64,000 bases of DNA from contig WJYB01000014.1 in assembly GCA_009668015.1 (NCBI GenBank), positions 41,500-105,499 on the forward strand. The letters run 5' to 3'. This stretch comes from Enterobacteriaceae bacterium RIT714. GTDB taxonomy: Bacteria; Pseudomonadota; Gammaproteobacteria; Enterobacterales; Enterobacteriaceae. Numbering within the stretch: position 1 is the stretch's first letter; each line of letters starts with the position of its first letter. Shown here piece by piece: positions 35,381-44,856 of this stretch. The notes beneath the pieces were generated by a model that was not told the origin of the DNA, searched no databases, and was given only the letters and a program-made list of their open reading frames with translations. The translations under genes were made by a program, and so were the position numbers.

Positions 35381-36622
35381 TCACACAACCAACCGCATTC
35401 CCTTTATCCCACCTTCAATCATGCTTCCACGATCCGCTGCCATCACAAAATCAGCCCACCACTGCATCATCGGACGACGCTGTTCAAGGTAATCACTGCG
35501 GTTATAGGCACGTCGCACTTCATTCTTTTCCACATGGGCCAAAGCTGCCTCAATCACATCAGGTGGAAAACCTTGCTCATTAAGGGCCGTACTGGCGATA
35601 GAACGCAGGCCATGCGAAACCAGCACTCCGCCAAAGCCCGCACGCTTTAGTGATGCGTTAACCGTCTGACTATTCATTGGTTGCTTTGGTTTGATACGGC
35701 TGGGAAAAATGAATTCCCGATTGCCACTTAACGGCTTCATCATTTCCAGCACAGCGATGGCTTCATCTGACAATGGAACAGTATGGTCGCGGTTCATTTT
35801 CATGCGTGCTGCAGGAATCTTCCACTCTCGCGCTTTCATGTCTACCTCTTCCCAGCGAGCTTCAGCCGCTTCGGCAGGACGGGTAATAGTAAGAAGCTGC
35901 CACATGAACAGGCATCGTGTTAACTGGCTGATGTTTGCTGTTCGCATCGTCTGCATCAGTTGAGGCAGTTGATCAGGCCGGATGCTCGGCATGTTCTTTT
36001 TCTGAGGCTTCTCGAATGCTTTGCCAATATTGACACTCGGTACTGCATCAATCAGGCCTGTATTCTGTGCATAAATCATTACCTCGTTAATACGTTGGCA
36101 AAGACGACGGACCGTTTCTAAAGCACCTCTAGCTTGAACCGGTTGAACTGCCTGAACCAATGTATGGGGTTTAATATCCGTTATATGGACTTTTCCAATT
36201 GCAGGGAAAACGTCTCTTTCAAGAGAGCGCCAAATATCGTGAGCATAGTCCTCTGTGACGCTTGCTTTCTTCACATTCCACCAACGCTCAGCCACGAGTT
36301 GGAAAGTATTGGTTTTGGCTTCAAGCGAACTGCGTAATTGTTCTTGTTGATGTTCCTGAGGATCGATTTGTTTTGCCAGGAGAGAGCGAGACTCTGCTCG
36401 ATAGTTTCTGGCATCGGCAAGGGTAACTGCCGGGTAGGGGCCAATGCTCTTCTTCGCACGCTTTTTGGTAACAGGGCGAATGTAGCGGAACTGCCATATT
36501 TTGCTACCGGTGGATTTGATGAGTAGCTCAAGGCCATCGCCATCGTAAAGAACGTAGTCAGCTTCCTTTGGTTTGGCGGATTCGATTTCCTTAACGGATA
36601 AAGGTTTGGTTTGTCTTGCCAT
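35381..36622 (-). CDS. P4-family tyrosine integrase of the ssrA island
   Basis: The 413-residue protein has the P4/CP4 layout: an N-terminal DUF4102 arm-binding domain (1-90, MARQTKPLSVKEIESAKPKE ... DGLELLIKSTGSKIWQFRY), a SAM-like core-binding domain (~100-200) and a catalytic domain with Arg in LTITRPAEAAEARW, H-x-x-R in VSHGLRSIA, His in LAHVEKNEVRRAYNRSDY and Tyr in the same segment. It should cut and rejoin DNA at the ssrA 3' end. The gene lies next to the restored ssrA terminator, as usual. An inverted GGTGCCTAA copy 20 bp upstream of the ATG suggests autoregulation. Residues and length look complete, so the enzyme is probably active. Confidence 0.95.
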   Translation of the reverse strand: MARQTKPLSVKEIESAKPKEADYVLYDGDGLELLIKSTGSKIWQFRYIRPVTKKRAKKSIGPYPAVTLADARNYRAESRSLLAKQIDPQEHQQEQLRSSLEAKTNTFQLVAERWWNVKKASVTEDYAHDIWRSLERDVFPAIGKVHITDIKPHTLVQAVQPVQARGALETVRRLCQRINEVMIYAQNTGLIDAVPSVNIGKAFEKPQKKNMPSIRPDQLPQLMQTMRTANISQLTRCLFMWQLLTITRPAEAAEARWEEVDMKAREWKIPAARMKMNRDHTVPLSDEAIAVLEMMKPLSGNREFIFPSRIKPKQPMNSQTVNASLKRAGFGGVLVSHGLRSIASTALNEQGFPPDVIEAALAHVEKNEVRRAYNRSDYLEQRRPMMQWWADFVMAADRGSMIEGGIKGMRLVV

Positions 36623-36640
36623 TGCCGGGTTTCCATAGTT

Positions 36641-36693
36641 TTAGGCACCTCAAAAACAATAAAGCTTTATGAGGTGCCTAACAAGGTGCCTAA
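36641..36693. repeat. Integrase arm-type repeats upstream of int
   Basis: Direct GGTGCCTAA copies start at 36673 and 36685 (12 bp apart), and an inverted copy (TTAGGCACC) lies at 36641. The direct pair mirrors 8236/8248 at the other end. Position between int and the att repeat fits integrase arm sites or AlpA operators. Confidence 0.65.
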
Positions 36694-36731
36694 AAGGTTA
36701 GGATTTAATTAGTTGGCATCAGACTTCGCGG

Positions 36732-36842
36732 GACAAATAACAGATACAAAAAAGCCCGCAGGGCTTGCGCCATGCGGGCTCTTTAGACTTTATCGGATGA
36801 CTCTGGTAATCATCGATTGAAGATTTTGGTGGAGCTGGGGGG
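36732..36842. repeat. Right attachment repeat at ssrA (attR side)
   Basis: Direct copy of 8068-8172, containing the ssrA terminator and the tmRNA 3' end. About a tenth of the shared positions differ, so the island carried its own version of the ssrA tail rather than duplicating the host's exactly. Confidence 0.87.
36748..36780 (-). terminator. ssrA transcription terminator
   Basis: On the minus strand GAGCCCGCA and TGCGGGCTT pair and run into TTTTTT, about 50 nt after the tmRNA 3' end. A second copy stands at 8083-8115 at the other island border. Confidence 0.9.
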
Positions 36843-37189
36843 ATTTGAACCCCCGTCCGAAATTCCTACATCCTCGGTACTACATGCTTAGTCAGTCTTT
36901 ACATTCGCCTGGCACCTGCGGACAGACACGCCACTACCAAACTAGCCTGATTAGTTTTAGCGCTTTAGCCCCAGGCAGGACTTCCACGCGATCTCTTTTG
37001 GGTTTGACCTCTCTTGATCCCCGTCCTAAGAGCGGAGGCTAGGGAGAGAGGGCTCTTAGCAGGTTATTAAGCTGCTAAAGCGTAGTTTTCGTCGTTTGCG
37101 ACTATTTTTTTGCGGCTTTTTACGAGGCAAACCGCCCCTCGGCATGCACCTTGGGTTTCGCAAATCCCGTCGAATCCAGAATCAGCCCC
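36827..37189 (-). ncRNA. ssrA: tmRNA (SsrA)
   Basis: The 363-nt gene has the same length as E. coli tmRNA. The 5' end reads GGGGCTGATTCTGGATTCGA and the 3' end closes with the alanyl-tRNA-like acceptor (GGGTTCAAATC, CAGCTCCACCA). The tag frame starts at GCA 37097-37099 and encodes ANDENYALAA followed by two TAA codons. tmRNA frees stalled ribosomes and tags the incomplete proteins for proteolysis, working with SmpB (next gene). The 3' end is the island's integration site, and the sequence stays intact after insertion. Confidence 0.98.
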
Positions 37190-37288
37190 AATGTGTTGAA
37201 CTCAGTATACCAGAACTGGCATCGGAGATGCCAGCGCCGAACGATAAGTTCTTAAATCAGCATAATAAGTACAAAATACAGACAGAAA

Positions 37289-37771
37289 TTAACGACCAGC
37301 GTGTTTCATGATACGCGCTTTATCGACCTGCCATTCGCGGTCTTTCACGTCATCACGTTTGTCGTGCTGTTTTTTACCCTTCGCCACGCCGATTTTCACT
37401 TTGCACCAGGCGTTTTTCCAGTACAGAGACAGAGCGACGACGGTGTAACCTTCGCGGTTGATACGGCCAAAGAGTGAAGCCAGTTCGCGCTGGTTGAGCA
37501 GCAGTTTACGCGTGCGCGTCGGGTCACAAACGTAGTGTGAAGAGGCGACCGCCAGCGGCGTAAAGTTCGCGCCAAACAGGAAGGCTTCGCCATCAATCAT
37601 AATCACGTAGCTGTCGCTGATGTTTGCTTTACCTGCGCGCAGGGATTTAACTTCCCAGCCCTGCAACGCAAGGCCAGCTTCGAATTCTTCTTCAATGAAA
37701 TACTCATGGCGGGCACGCTTGTTGAGCGCAATGGTTGCCGAGCCAGGTTTATGTACTTTTTTCTTCGTCAT
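37289..37771 (-). CDS. smpB: SsrA-binding protein SmpB
   Basis: The 160-residue protein is full length. It begins [20 protein letters not shown], has the core [21 protein letters not shown] and the basic C-terminal tail ([20 protein letters not shown]) that enters the mRNA channel of the stalled ribosome. It delivers alanyl-tmRNA to the A site. The gene lies 100 bp upstream of ssrA in the same direction, the normal order. Confidence 0.98.
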   Translation of the reverse strand: MTKKKVHKPGSATIALNKRARHEYFIEEEFEAGLALQGWEVKSLRAGKANISDSYVIMIDGEAFLFGANFTPLAVASSHYVCDPTRTRKLLLNQRELASLFGRINREGYTVVALSLYWKNAWCKVKIGVAKGKKQHDKRDDVKDREWQVDKARIMKHAGR

Positions 37772-37933
37772 AAGTGTCGTGAAGCCATAGGTAATCTGAG
37801 TTCAAAAAGTAACCTCATTGCGATTGCGTCCTGTGAGGTCTAACGCGCTATCTTAGCACGAGATGAGCCTTAGCGTTTTTTTAACAAGGGATAAATGTTA
37901 TTATTTGTCCGTTGTGTGACCATGGAAAAAGCT

Positions 37934-38371
37934 ATGCCTCAGATTAGCCGTACTGCGCTTGTCCCCTACAGTGTGGAACAAATGTATCAGTTAGTGAATG
38001 ACGTGAAGTCCTATCCGCAGTTTATTCCGGGATGTACCGGTAGCCGGGTGCTGGATGTTGGCCCGACGCAGATGACAGCAGCGGTGGATGTCTCTAAAGC
38101 CGGGATCAGTAAAACGTTTACCACGCGTAATACGTTGACCGATAACCAAAGCATTTTGATGCATTTGGTCGATGGCCCGTTCAAAAAACTGATGGGAGGC
38201 TGGAAGTTTACTCCACTCAGCGCGGATGCCTGTCGTATTGAATTCCATCTGGATTTTGAGTTTACCAATACGCTGATCGAGCTGGCGTTTGGCCGTATAT
38301 TTAAAGAGCTGGCTTCTAACATGGTTCAGGCATTCACCGTCCGTGCCAAAGAGGTCTACAGTGCCGCCTAA
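37934..38371 (+). CDS. ratA: Ribosome association toxin RatA (START-like)
   Basis: From ATG 37934 ([20 protein letters not shown]) the product has 145 residues and a single SRPBCC/START-like domain, with SYPQFIPGC near the start and [20 protein letters not shown] at the end. E. coli RatA binds the 50S subunit and blocks 70S association; relatives (Coq10) bind ubiquinone. A longer start at 37895 (158 residues), as in older E. coli annotation, is possible. It is divergent from smpB and overlaps ratB by 11 nt, so the two are coupled. Confidence 0.95.
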   Translation: MPQISRTALVPYSVEQMYQLVNDVKSYPQFIPGCTGSRVLDVGPTQMTAAVDVSKAGISKTFTTRNTLTDNQSILMHLVDGPFKKLMGGWKFTPLSADACRIEFHLDFEFTNTLIELAFGRIFKELASNMVQAFTVRAKEVYSAA

Positions 38372-38648
38372 AATTGCCATTGAAGTGGCCTACGCACTGC
38401 CGGAAAAACAGTATTTGCAGCGAGTGAAGCTGGAAGAGGGGGCGACCGTTGAAGACGCCATTCGTGCTTCTGGTTTGCTCGAACTGCGCAGTGATATTGA
38501 TCTGACGAAGAATAAAGTGGGTATTTACAGTCGTCCGGTCAAACTGACGGACATGCTTAACGATGGCGATCGCGTTGAGATTTACCGCCCGCTTATCGCG
38601 GATCCCAAGGAGTTGCGCCGCCAACGCGCAGAAAAGTCAGCAAAATAA
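38361..38648 (+). CDS. ratB: RnfH/RatB family ubiquitin-like protein
   Basis: A 95-residue product from GTG 38361 ([20 protein letters not shown]), overlapping the end of ratA. It matches RatB/YfjF throughout: [38 protein letters not shown] and [20 protein letters not shown]. The family has a beta-grasp fold. Called an antitoxin from gene order, its function is not established. Other upstream starts would be in ratA and lack family similarity. A terminator follows 48 bp later. Confidence 0.95.
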   Translation: MPPKIAIEVAYALPEKQYLQRVKLEEGATVEDAIRASGLLELRSDIDLTKNKVGIYSRPVKLTDMLNDGDRVEIYRPLIADPKELRRQRAEKSAK

Positions 38649-38695
38649 CCGAATCGCTGAATTTGTCATTCTGAATGGCAATGATTTACCGAAAC

Positions 38696-38723
38696 AAAAA
38701 AGGTGCTCATTGAGCACCTTTTT
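38696..38723. terminator. Bidirectional terminator between ratB and bamE
   Basis: AAAAAGGTGCTCA pairs with TGAGCACCTTTTT; flanking A and T runs serve both convergent genes. Confidence 0.92.
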
Positions 38724-38737
38724 GCATGACTAAACCC

Positions 38738-39079
38738 TTACTCTTTGGTGAGCGCCGGTTTGTTATCAATATTGGTCAACACACCACTGCTGTTAAATGT
38801 CAGCGTCAGCGTTTGCTGCGTCACACCTTCATGGCCAGGCTGCTGGCGGAATACGTAGAACCAGGTATTAGTGCCGAACGGATCGGACATCATCGGGGTT
38901 CCCAGTGCATAAGCGACCTGCTGTTGTGTCATACCAACACGAATTTTAGACACATCGTTAGGTGTGAGGTAGTTCCCCTGGTTGATATCAGGACGGTAAA
39001 CCACTCGCTCCAGAGTGGAACAACCTGCGGTCAACATCAGAAGAACCGCTGCGACAGCGGTCAGCGTTTTACAGCGCAT
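38738..39079 (-). CDS. bamE: Outer-membrane assembly lipoprotein BamE (SmpA)
   Basis: The 113-residue protein carries a lipoprotein signal peptide with the lipobox LTAGC (Cys at ~20), then the BamE fold with [12 protein letters not shown] and the [19 protein letters not shown] segment. It is a subunit of the BAM complex that inserts beta-barrel proteins into the outer membrane and binds BamD (also in this window, 58589). It lies between ratB and recN, the standard enterobacterial order. Confidence 0.97.
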   Translation of the reverse strand: MRCKTLTAVAAVLLMLTAGCSTLERVVYRPDINQGNYLTPNDVSKIRVGMTQQQVAYALGTPMMSDPFGTNTWFYVFRQQPGHEGVTQQTLTLTFNSSGVLTNIDNKPALTKE

Positions 39080-39217
39080 AGTGATTTGATTCCTTTTCGG
39101 GCCCGAGCAATACGCGGCTCATATGTTATATGCCGATGATAATAGACCTTGCCCCACTTTGAAACCGGTCTTACGGCGTTTTTGTTGTTCTGTATGACCC
39201 TGAGATCCCGAAAAAGT

Positions 39218-40879
39218 TTACGCAGCCAGCAGTTCTTTGGCGTTGGCCAGCGTATTACGCGTCACTTCGCTTCCGCCCAGCAGTCGCGCCAGCTCTTGCA
39301 AACGTGCCTTTTTATCTAACGGTTGCATGTGAGTTTCTGTCATTTCGCCATCGGTTTCTTTACTGACAAAGAAGTGATGGTGCCCGCAGCCCGCCACCTG
39401 AGGAAGATGCGTCACGCACATGACCTGGGTGGACTCGCCCAACTGACGTAGCAATTTACCGACGACAGCCGCCGTTGGGCCGCTGATCCCGACATCCACT
39501 TCGTCGAAAATCAGTGCTGGTGTTTCCATTTTACGGGCGGTGATGACCTGAATTGCCAGAGCGATACGTGATAACTCACCGCCGGAGGCGACTTTGGAGA
39601 TCGCCTGTAAAGGCTGGCCTGGGTTAGTGGTGACGCGGAACTCTACACGGTCAGCACCTTCTGCGGTCAGGTGGTTTTCTTCCAGTTTGACATCAATCGT
39701 GAAGACGCCATGCGGCATCGACAACGCATGCATGCTGTCGGTGATGTATTGACCCAGTTCCTGCGCATAGTGCTGACGGACGGCGTGAAGCTGTTTTGCC
39801 GTTGCCAGCGCCTGTTGATGATGAACGCCCACTGCCAGTGACAAGGTTTCCAGTGAGTCGGCCTGATCGTCGAGCTGCTGCTGTTCGTCCAGTAAAGAAC
39901 GATGATAATTCGGTAGCTCTTCTGGCGTGACGTGGTGCTTACGTGCCAGAGAAATTTGTCGGGAGATGCGTTGCTCAAGCTCAAACAATCTGTTGGGGTC
40001 GAGATCCAGACGCTCGCAATAATGGCGCAGTTCTTCGCCGGCTTCAGAGATCTGAATAGCCGCTTCTTCCAGCATATCCAGCACGCCAGAAAGTTTGCTG
40101 TCGAGGCTGGCCAGCTCAGTCACCTGCTGACGCACGGTATATAGCTGGCTCTGTAAATTCAGCTCTTCACCATCGGCCAGCAGATTCAACGCTTGCTGGC
40201 TGGTTGAAAGCAGGTGCCCACTGTTGGCCAGACGCTTGTACTCTTCGTCAATCTGCTCAAACTCGCCGGGCTGTGGGTTGAACTCATTGAGCTCTTTTAA
40301 CTGATAGTCCAGCAGTTCGGCGCGGGCGGCGCGCTCCTGGCTTTGCTGTTGATGCTGGGCCAGTTCACGACAGCTCTGATGCCATTGACGGTAGTGCTCT
40401 GCCATAAGTTGAGTGAGTGCATACTCACCTGCGTAGCCATCAAGCAGTGCTTTTTGTTGTTCAGGTTTGATGAGCTGCTGATGGGCATGCTGTCCATGGA
40501 TTTGAATCAGCAGTTGGCCCAGCTCGCGAAGCTGAGAAAGGGGAACGGCAGTACCGTTGATAAAGCCGCGCGAACGGCCATCGCTGCTAATTACGCGGCG
40601 AAGTAAACACTCACGCCCGTCTTCGAGTTGATTCACTTCAAGCCAACGCAGGGCGGCAGGAGTATCCTTCAATGAGAAACGTGCGCAGAGGTCGGCACGG
40701 CTTGCGCCGGTGCGCACAATGTCACCTTCGGCACGGCCGCCCAGACACAAGCCGAGCGCATCAATGGCAATGGATTTACCTGCACCGGTTTCACCGGTAA
40801 TGGCCGTCATTCCGCTCTGAAAATCGATCTCAAGCTCACGAACAATGGCAAAGTTGCTGATGGTCAGTTGTGCCAGCAT
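39218..40879 (-). CDS. recN: DNA repair ATPase RecN
   Basis: The 553-residue SMC-like protein is complete: N-terminal [20 protein letters not shown], Walker A GETGAGKS (~30-37), long coiled coils (~160-370) and the C-terminal signature [12 protein letters not shown] with Walker [14 protein letters not shown]. RecN tethers DNA ends during double-strand-break repair and is one of the strongest SOS genes. Three LexA-like boxes precede it. The C-terminus ([10 protein letters not shown]) ends in Ala-Ala as in E. coli RecN, which is degraded by ClpXP. Confidence 0.98.
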   Translation of the reverse strand: MLAQLTISNFAIVRELEIDFQSGMTAITGETGAGKSIAIDALGLCLGGRAEGDIVRTGASRADLCARFSLKDTPAALRWLEVNQLEDGRECLLRRVISSDGRSRGFINGTAVPLSQLRELGQLLIQIHGQHAHQQLIKPEQQKALLDGYAGEYALTQLMAEHYRQWHQSCRELAQHQQQSQERAARAELLDYQLKELNEFNPQPGEFEQIDEEYKRLANSGHLLSTSQQALNLLADGEELNLQSQLYTVRQQVTELASLDSKLSGVLDMLEEAAIQISEAGEELRHYCERLDLDPNRLFELEQRISRQISLARKHHVTPEELPNYHRSLLDEQQQLDDQADSLETLSLAVGVHHQQALATAKQLHAVRQHYAQELGQYITDSMHALSMPHGVFTIDVKLEENHLTAEGADRVEFRVTTNPGQPLQAISKVASGGELSRIALAIQVITARKMETPALIFDEVDVGISGPTAAVVGKLLRQLGESTQVMCVTHLPQVAGCGHHHFFVSKETDGEMTETHMQPLDKKARLQELARLLGGSEVTRNTLANAKELLAA

Positions 40880-40889
40880 AATTGTTTTC

Positions 40890-40945
40890 CTGTATGAAAA
40901 AACATAACTGTGTTTTCATACAGTATAAACTGGTTTTATATACAG
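40890..40945 (-). promoter_or_regulatory. Three LexA (SOS) boxes controlling recN
   Basis: CTGTGTTTTCATACAG (40908-40923) fits CTGT-N8-ACAG exactly. CTGGTTTTATATACAG (40930-40945) and CTGTATGAAAAAACAT (40890-40905) each differ at one or two key positions. E. coli recN is likewise under multiple LexA sites, giving tight repression and strong induction. Confidence 0.88.
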
Positions 40946-40964
40946 TAAAGTGCTGGATGCAAAA

Positions 40965-41843
40965 TTAGAACAATTTTTTTGACCAGCCGAGTTTTGAGCT
41001 TAGCGTGTTGAAATAACTGTAATCTTTCGGGTGAATCAGATTTAAATGATAGTCGCATCGACGAATTAACACATCTTCACCTTCCTGAATCGGCAGCGCG
41101 ATTTGACTGTCGCAGCTGATTTCGAGGTCGTTGCGGCGATGTGAGAATCGCAGGCGGATGGTGCTGCTGCTGTTAATGACCAGCGGGCGAGCCGAGAGGG
41201 TATGGGGGAACATCGGCACCAGGGTGATCGCATCCAGCGAAGGGGTCAGAATGGGGCCGCCCGCGGAAAGTGAATAGGCCGTTGAGCCAGTGGGCGTAGA
41301 GATTATCAGCCCATCCGAACGCTGTGAAAAGGCGAAAACTTCGTCGATATAGACTTCAAACTCAATCATGTGCGCCACTTTGCCTGGATGCAAAACGACC
41401 TCATTGATGGCAGTGCTGATGCGCTTCTGACAGTCTTGTTGACACACCTGCGCTTCCAGCAGAAAGCGTTTTTCGCTGATGTAATGGCCATCCAGCACAT
41501 CGGCAAGCTGCTGATGGGCATTATCCGGGTCAAGATCGGTCAGGAAGCCAAGGTTGCCGCGGTTGATTCCAATGACTTTAATGTCGTAGCGCGCCAGCGT
41601 TCGCGCGGCACCGAGCATATTACCATCGCCGCCAACCACCACGGCGAGATCGGCCTGTTGACCAATTTCCGCCAGCGTGCCGGTTTTGACATTTTTGAGC
41701 TGCAGTTCCTGCGCTATTTGCTGTTCAACGATGACGTCATAACCCTTCGCGCACAGCCAGCGATACAGCATTTCATGTGTCGTCAGCGCGGTAGGATGAC
41801 GTGGATGCCCGACAATCCCAATACACTTGAAATGATTATTCAT
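40965..41843 (-). CDS. nadK: NAD kinase
   Basis: From ATG 41843 ([20 protein letters not shown]) the protein has 292 residues, the length of E. coli NadK. It phosphorylates NAD to NADP with ATP. The conserved GGDGN motif ([12 protein letters not shown]) holds the ATP-binding and catalytic Asp, and [11 protein letters not shown] and the [17 protein letters not shown] segment complete the site. A longer frame upstream overlaps the grpE promoter and is not used. It is divergent from grpE and convergent in none of its neighbours; recN lies downstream in the same direction. Confidence 0.98.
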   Translation of the reverse strand: MNNHFKCIGIVGHPRHPTALTTHEMLYRWLCAKGYDVIVEQQIAQELQLKNVKTGTLAEIGQQADLAVVVGGDGNMLGAARTLARYDIKVIGINRGNLGFLTDLDPDNAHQQLADVLDGHYISEKRFLLEAQVCQQDCQKRISTAINEVVLHPGKVAHMIEFEVYIDEVFAFSQRSDGLIISTPTGSTAYSLSAGGPILTPSLDAITLVPMFPHTLSARPLVINSSSTIRLRFSHRRNDLEISCDSQIALPIQEGEDVLIRRCDYHLNLIHPKDYSYFNTLSSKLGWSKKLF

Positions 41844-41890
41844 TTTCTGGAGGTCCTTGTGTCGAATGATGATGACAATGTGCTTTGTTC

Positions 41891-41920
41891 CCTTGAATCC
41901 CGGAAACTGATCCCCATAAT
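41891..41920 (+). promoter_or_regulatory. Sigma-32 heat-shock promoter of grpE
   Basis: CCTTGAA (41891-41897) and CCCCATAAT (41912-41920) are separated by 14 nt, matching the sigma-32 consensus closely. grpE starts 45 bp downstream. Confidence 0.9.
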
Positions 41921-41964
41921 AAGCGAAGTTAGCGAGATGAATGCAGAAAAACGCGGAGAAATTC

Positions 41965-42558
41965 ATGAGTAGTAAAGAACAGAAAACGCCTGAGGGGCAA
42001 GCCCCGGAAGAAATTATCACGGAACAGCACGAAGAAGTTGAGGCTGTAGAGCCGGACACTTCTGCTGAGCAGGTGGACCCGCGCGATGAAAAAATTGCGA
42101 ATCTGGAAGCTCAGTTAACAGAAGCGCAGAATCGCGAGCGCGAAGGCGTGCTGCGTATCAAAGCGGAAATGGAAAACCTGCGTCGCCGTACCGAGCTGGA
42201 CGTCGAGAAGGCGCATAAATTTGCGCTGGAGAAATTCGTCAACGAGCTGCTGCCTGTTATCGACAGCCTGGATCGCGCGCTGGAAGTTGCAGACAAAGCG
42301 AATCCGGATATGGCTGCTATGGTGGAAGGCCTTGAGCTGACGCTGAAATCCATGCTGGATGTGGTACGTAAGTTTGGCGTTGAAGTGGTGGCTGACACCA
42401 ATGTGGCGCTTGACCCGAACGTTCACCAGGCGATTGCGATGGTTGAATCTGAAGATGTGGCGGCGGGCAACGTGCTGGCTGTGATGCAAAAAGGCTATAC
42501 GCTGAATGGTCGTACGATTCGTGCGGCGATGGTGACTGTCGCGAAAGCGAAGGGCTGA
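41965..42558 (+). CDS. grpE: Nucleotide exchange factor GrpE
   Basis: From ATG 41965 ([16 protein letters not shown]) the protein has 197 residues, equal to E. coli GrpE. An acidic disordered N-terminus (1-40) is followed by the long coiled-coil dimer helix and the C-terminal beta domain ([21 protein letters not shown]). GrpE speeds ADP release from DnaK in the heat-shock chaperone cycle and acts as a thermosensor. Its own sigma-32 promoter lies upstream, and a terminator follows. Confidence 0.98.
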   Translation: MSSKEQKTPEGQAPEEIITEQHEEVEAVEPDTSAEQVDPRDEKIANLEAQLTEAQNREREGVLRIKAEMENLRRRTELDVEKAHKFALEKFVNELLPVIDSLDRALEVADKANPDMAAMVEGLELTLKSMLDVVRKFGVEVVADTNVALDPNVHQAIAMVESEDVAAGNVLAVMQKGYTLNGRTIRAAMVTVAKAKG

Positions 42559-42566
42559 TTCAGTTT

Positions 42567-42592
42567 CCCCTCTCCGCCTGGAGAGGGGACTT
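42567..42592. terminator. Terminator between grpE and yfjD
   Basis: CCCCTCTCC and GGAGAGGGG form a 9-bp stem with a GCCT loop, followed on the plus strand by ACTTTTC; it lies between convergent genes. Confidence 0.8.
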
Positions 42593-42593
42593 T

Positions 42594-43880
42594 TCATTCT
42601 GCCACGCTGTCCCGAAGCGGTTTTACCGGGATAACTTTCACCTGCTTAATCATGTTGTCCTGAACATCCAGGATATCAATATCATACTGGCTGATGCGAA
42701 CCCGCGTTCCAGCCGCCGGGATCTCCTCCAGCGCTTCCAGAATCATACCGTTGATCGTCCGGGCGTCATCCTCTGGCAGATGCCAGTTAAAGGCTTTGTT
42801 AAGTTCACGCACGTTGGCGCTACCGTCAATCAGCACCGACCCGTCATTTTGCGGCGTAACCTCTTCTGCAAGAGAAGGCGACATTGATGTCGTGAAATCA
42901 CCGACAATCTCTTCCAGAATGTCTTCGACCGTCACCAGTCCCTGAATATCACCATATTCATCGACCACCAGGCCGACTTTCTTTTTATTTCGCTGAAACT
43001 TAACCAGCTGCGTGCTGAGCGGCGTGCCTTCCGGAATGAAATAGATCTCATCAGCGGAACGGAGCATGACCTCTTTGGTGAACTCTTTTTTCTCGGTCAT
43101 CAGACGATAGGCTTCACGCACGCGCAGCATCCCAATGGCGTCGTCCAGCGAGTCACGATAGAGCACGATGCGGCCATGCGGTGAGTGTGTCAGCTGGCGG
43201 ACGATGGCTTTCCAGTCGTCGTTGATGTCGATACCCACGATTTCATTACGCGGCACCATGATGTCGTCAACGCTGACTTTTTCCAGATCCAGCACCGACA
43301 GCAGCATGTCCTGATTCCGGCGCGAAATTTGCGAGCGGGATTCATTCACGATGGTGCGCAGTTCGTCTTTGCTGAGCGCGCTGCTGATCGTGACGTCGGC
43401 TTTAATGCCAACCATACGCATCAGCAGGCGAGTCACCATATTCAGCAGCCAGACCAGCGGCATCATCAGGATCAGCAGAGGCGCGAGAAGGAAACTGCTC
43501 GGATAAGCCACTTTCTCCGGATAGAGCGCCGCGATAGTTTTTGGCAGCACTTCTGCAAACACCAGCACCACAAACGTCAGAACCCCCGTTGCGATCGCGA
43601 CGCCGGCATTGCCATACAACCGCATTCCTACGATGGTGCCTAACGCCGAGGCGAGGATATTGACGAGGTTGTTGCCGATGAGTACCAGGCTAATCAGTCG
43701 ATCAGGCTTGCGCAGTAATTTCTCTACGCGACGGGCAGCACGATTGCCGTGTTTAGCGCGATGACGTAACCGATAGCGGTTCAGGGTCATCATGCCGGTC
43801 TCTGAACCAGAGAAATAGGCGGAAATAACCACCATGACGATCAGCGTGACGATCAGTGTGGTGGTGGAGATGTGTTCCAG
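42594..43880 (-). CDS. yfjD: CNNM/CorC-type membrane transporter YfjD, CTG start
   Basis: YfjD has a DUF21/CNNM membrane domain (about 1-190, including SGSETGMMTLNRYRL), two CBS domains (~200-330; DIMVPRNEI, GLVTVEDILEEIVGDF) and a C-terminal CorC/HlyC domain. The family is linked to Mg/Co export. The frame extends past the first ATG (43835) to a CTG at 43880 that sits 6 nt after AAAGGAG. That start restores the LEHISTTTLIVTL helix and gives 428 residues, the E. coli length. It follows ypjD by 18 bp in the same direction. Confidence 0.93.
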   Translation of the reverse strand: MEHISTTTLIVTLIVMVVISAYFSGSETGMMTLNRYRLRHRAKHGNRAARRVEKLLRKPDRLISLVLIGNNLVNILASALGTIVGMRLYGNAGVAIATGVLTFVVLVFAEVLPKTIAALYPEKVAYPSSFLLAPLLILMMPLVWLLNMVTRLLMRMVGIKADVTISSALSKDELRTIVNESRSQISRRNQDMLLSVLDLEKVSVDDIMVPRNEIVGIDINDDWKAIVRQLTHSPHGRIVLYRDSLDDAIGMLRVREAYRLMTEKKEFTKEVMLRSADEIYFIPEGTPLSTQLVKFQRNKKKVGLVVDEYGDIQGLVTVEDILEEIVGDFTTSMSPSLAEEVTPQNDGSVLIDGSANVRELNKAFNWHLPEDDARTINGMILEALEEIPAAGTRVRISQYDIDILDVQDNMIKQVKVIPVKPLRDSVAE

Positions 43881-43898
43881 AGGGAACTCCTTTGTTAC

Positions 43899-44690
43899 TT
43901 AGCCGACAAACTGCTGAATGACGCGGCTACCGAAATAAGCCACCGTCAGGATGCCTGCGCCAGCGACGTTAAACCAGACGACGCGAAGACCGCGCCAGCC
44001 CTTGTGATAATGGCCCCACAACAGGACGATATAAACAAACCACGCGATAATTGAGAGAACGGCTTTGTCGATATTCTCAATGCTGAACAGGTTCTGCATA
44101 TAAAACAGGCCGGTACACAGCGTCAGCGTGAGCAGAACGACACCAATCTGGGTGATATGGAACATCTTACGCTCAATGACCATCAGCGGTGGCATTTCCT
44201 GATTGAAAACCAGCTTTTTATTCTTAAGCTGATAGTCAATCCAGGCCAGTTGCATGGCATACAGCGCCGCAATGATCAGCGTGGCATACGAGAAAAGCGA
44301 CAAGCCAATATGCACCATCATGCCCGGAGTTGTTTCCAGGTGGGTGATGAATTCGTTAGGCATAAAGGTGGCAAAGGCCAGATTGATGAGGGCAAAGGCA
44401 TACACAATCGGCAGCAGAAGCCAGCCGCGGTTTTTGGACGCGACGATGGTCATGACCGTACAGATCATCAGACTGACCAGCGATCCCACGTTCAGTACGC
44501 TCAGGTTTTGTACGCTACCATCGCCAGGAATGATGCGCGACTCCAGTGCAAACGCATGGCTGACCAGGGCGATAACTGCCGACAAAATAGCCATTCGTCG
44601 CCAGCCGCTGTTTTTTTGCAACAGGCCGGGAATGATCAGCGCAAGGCTGAAAGAGTAGGCAACAAGGGCGATCAGTGCGAAAACAGGCAT
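43899..44690 (-). CDS. ypjD: Cytochrome c assembly-like membrane protein YpjD
   Basis: From ATG 44690 (MPVFALIALVAYSFSLALI) the protein has 263 residues and about eight membrane helices. It matches the CcsA/HemX-like cytochrome c assembly family and E. coli YpjD, with conserved His-containing helices (VHIGLSLFSYATLIIAALYA, FHITQIGVVLLTLTL, WGHYHKGWRG). The role in E. coli is undefined. It is divergent from ffh and co-directional with yfjD, the normal arrangement. An upstream start at 44765 has no support. Confidence 0.95.
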   Translation of the reverse strand: MPVFALIALVAYSFSLALIIPGLLQKNSGWRRMAILSAVIALVSHAFALESRIIPGDGSVQNLSVLNVGSLVSLMICTVMTIVASKNRGWLLLPIVYAFALINLAFATFMPNEFITHLETTPGMMVHIGLSLFSYATLIIAALYAMQLAWIDYQLKNKKLVFNQEMPPLMVIERKMFHITQIGVVLLTLTLCTGLFYMQNLFSIENIDKAVLSIIAWFVYIVLLWGHYHKGWRGLRVVWFNVAGAGILTVAYFGSRVIQQFVG

Positions 44691-44856
44691 ATAGGCGTCG
44701 ACAGTTGTCTTAATTAGAAAGATAAGCAGTATAACGTTACGTGACGCGCGCTCCAACCGTTGCATAACAACAAAGGCGCCTTCATGTTATACTGCGGCAA
44801 AATTCTGTGTATGTGTCGCTGTGGCGACCTAACGTTTCTACCTCAGGCGATAGACA

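Noticed and set aside
8068..36842. Intact temperate prophage
   Set aside because: There are no capsid, tail, portal or lysis genes; it is a P4/CP4-type integrative island.
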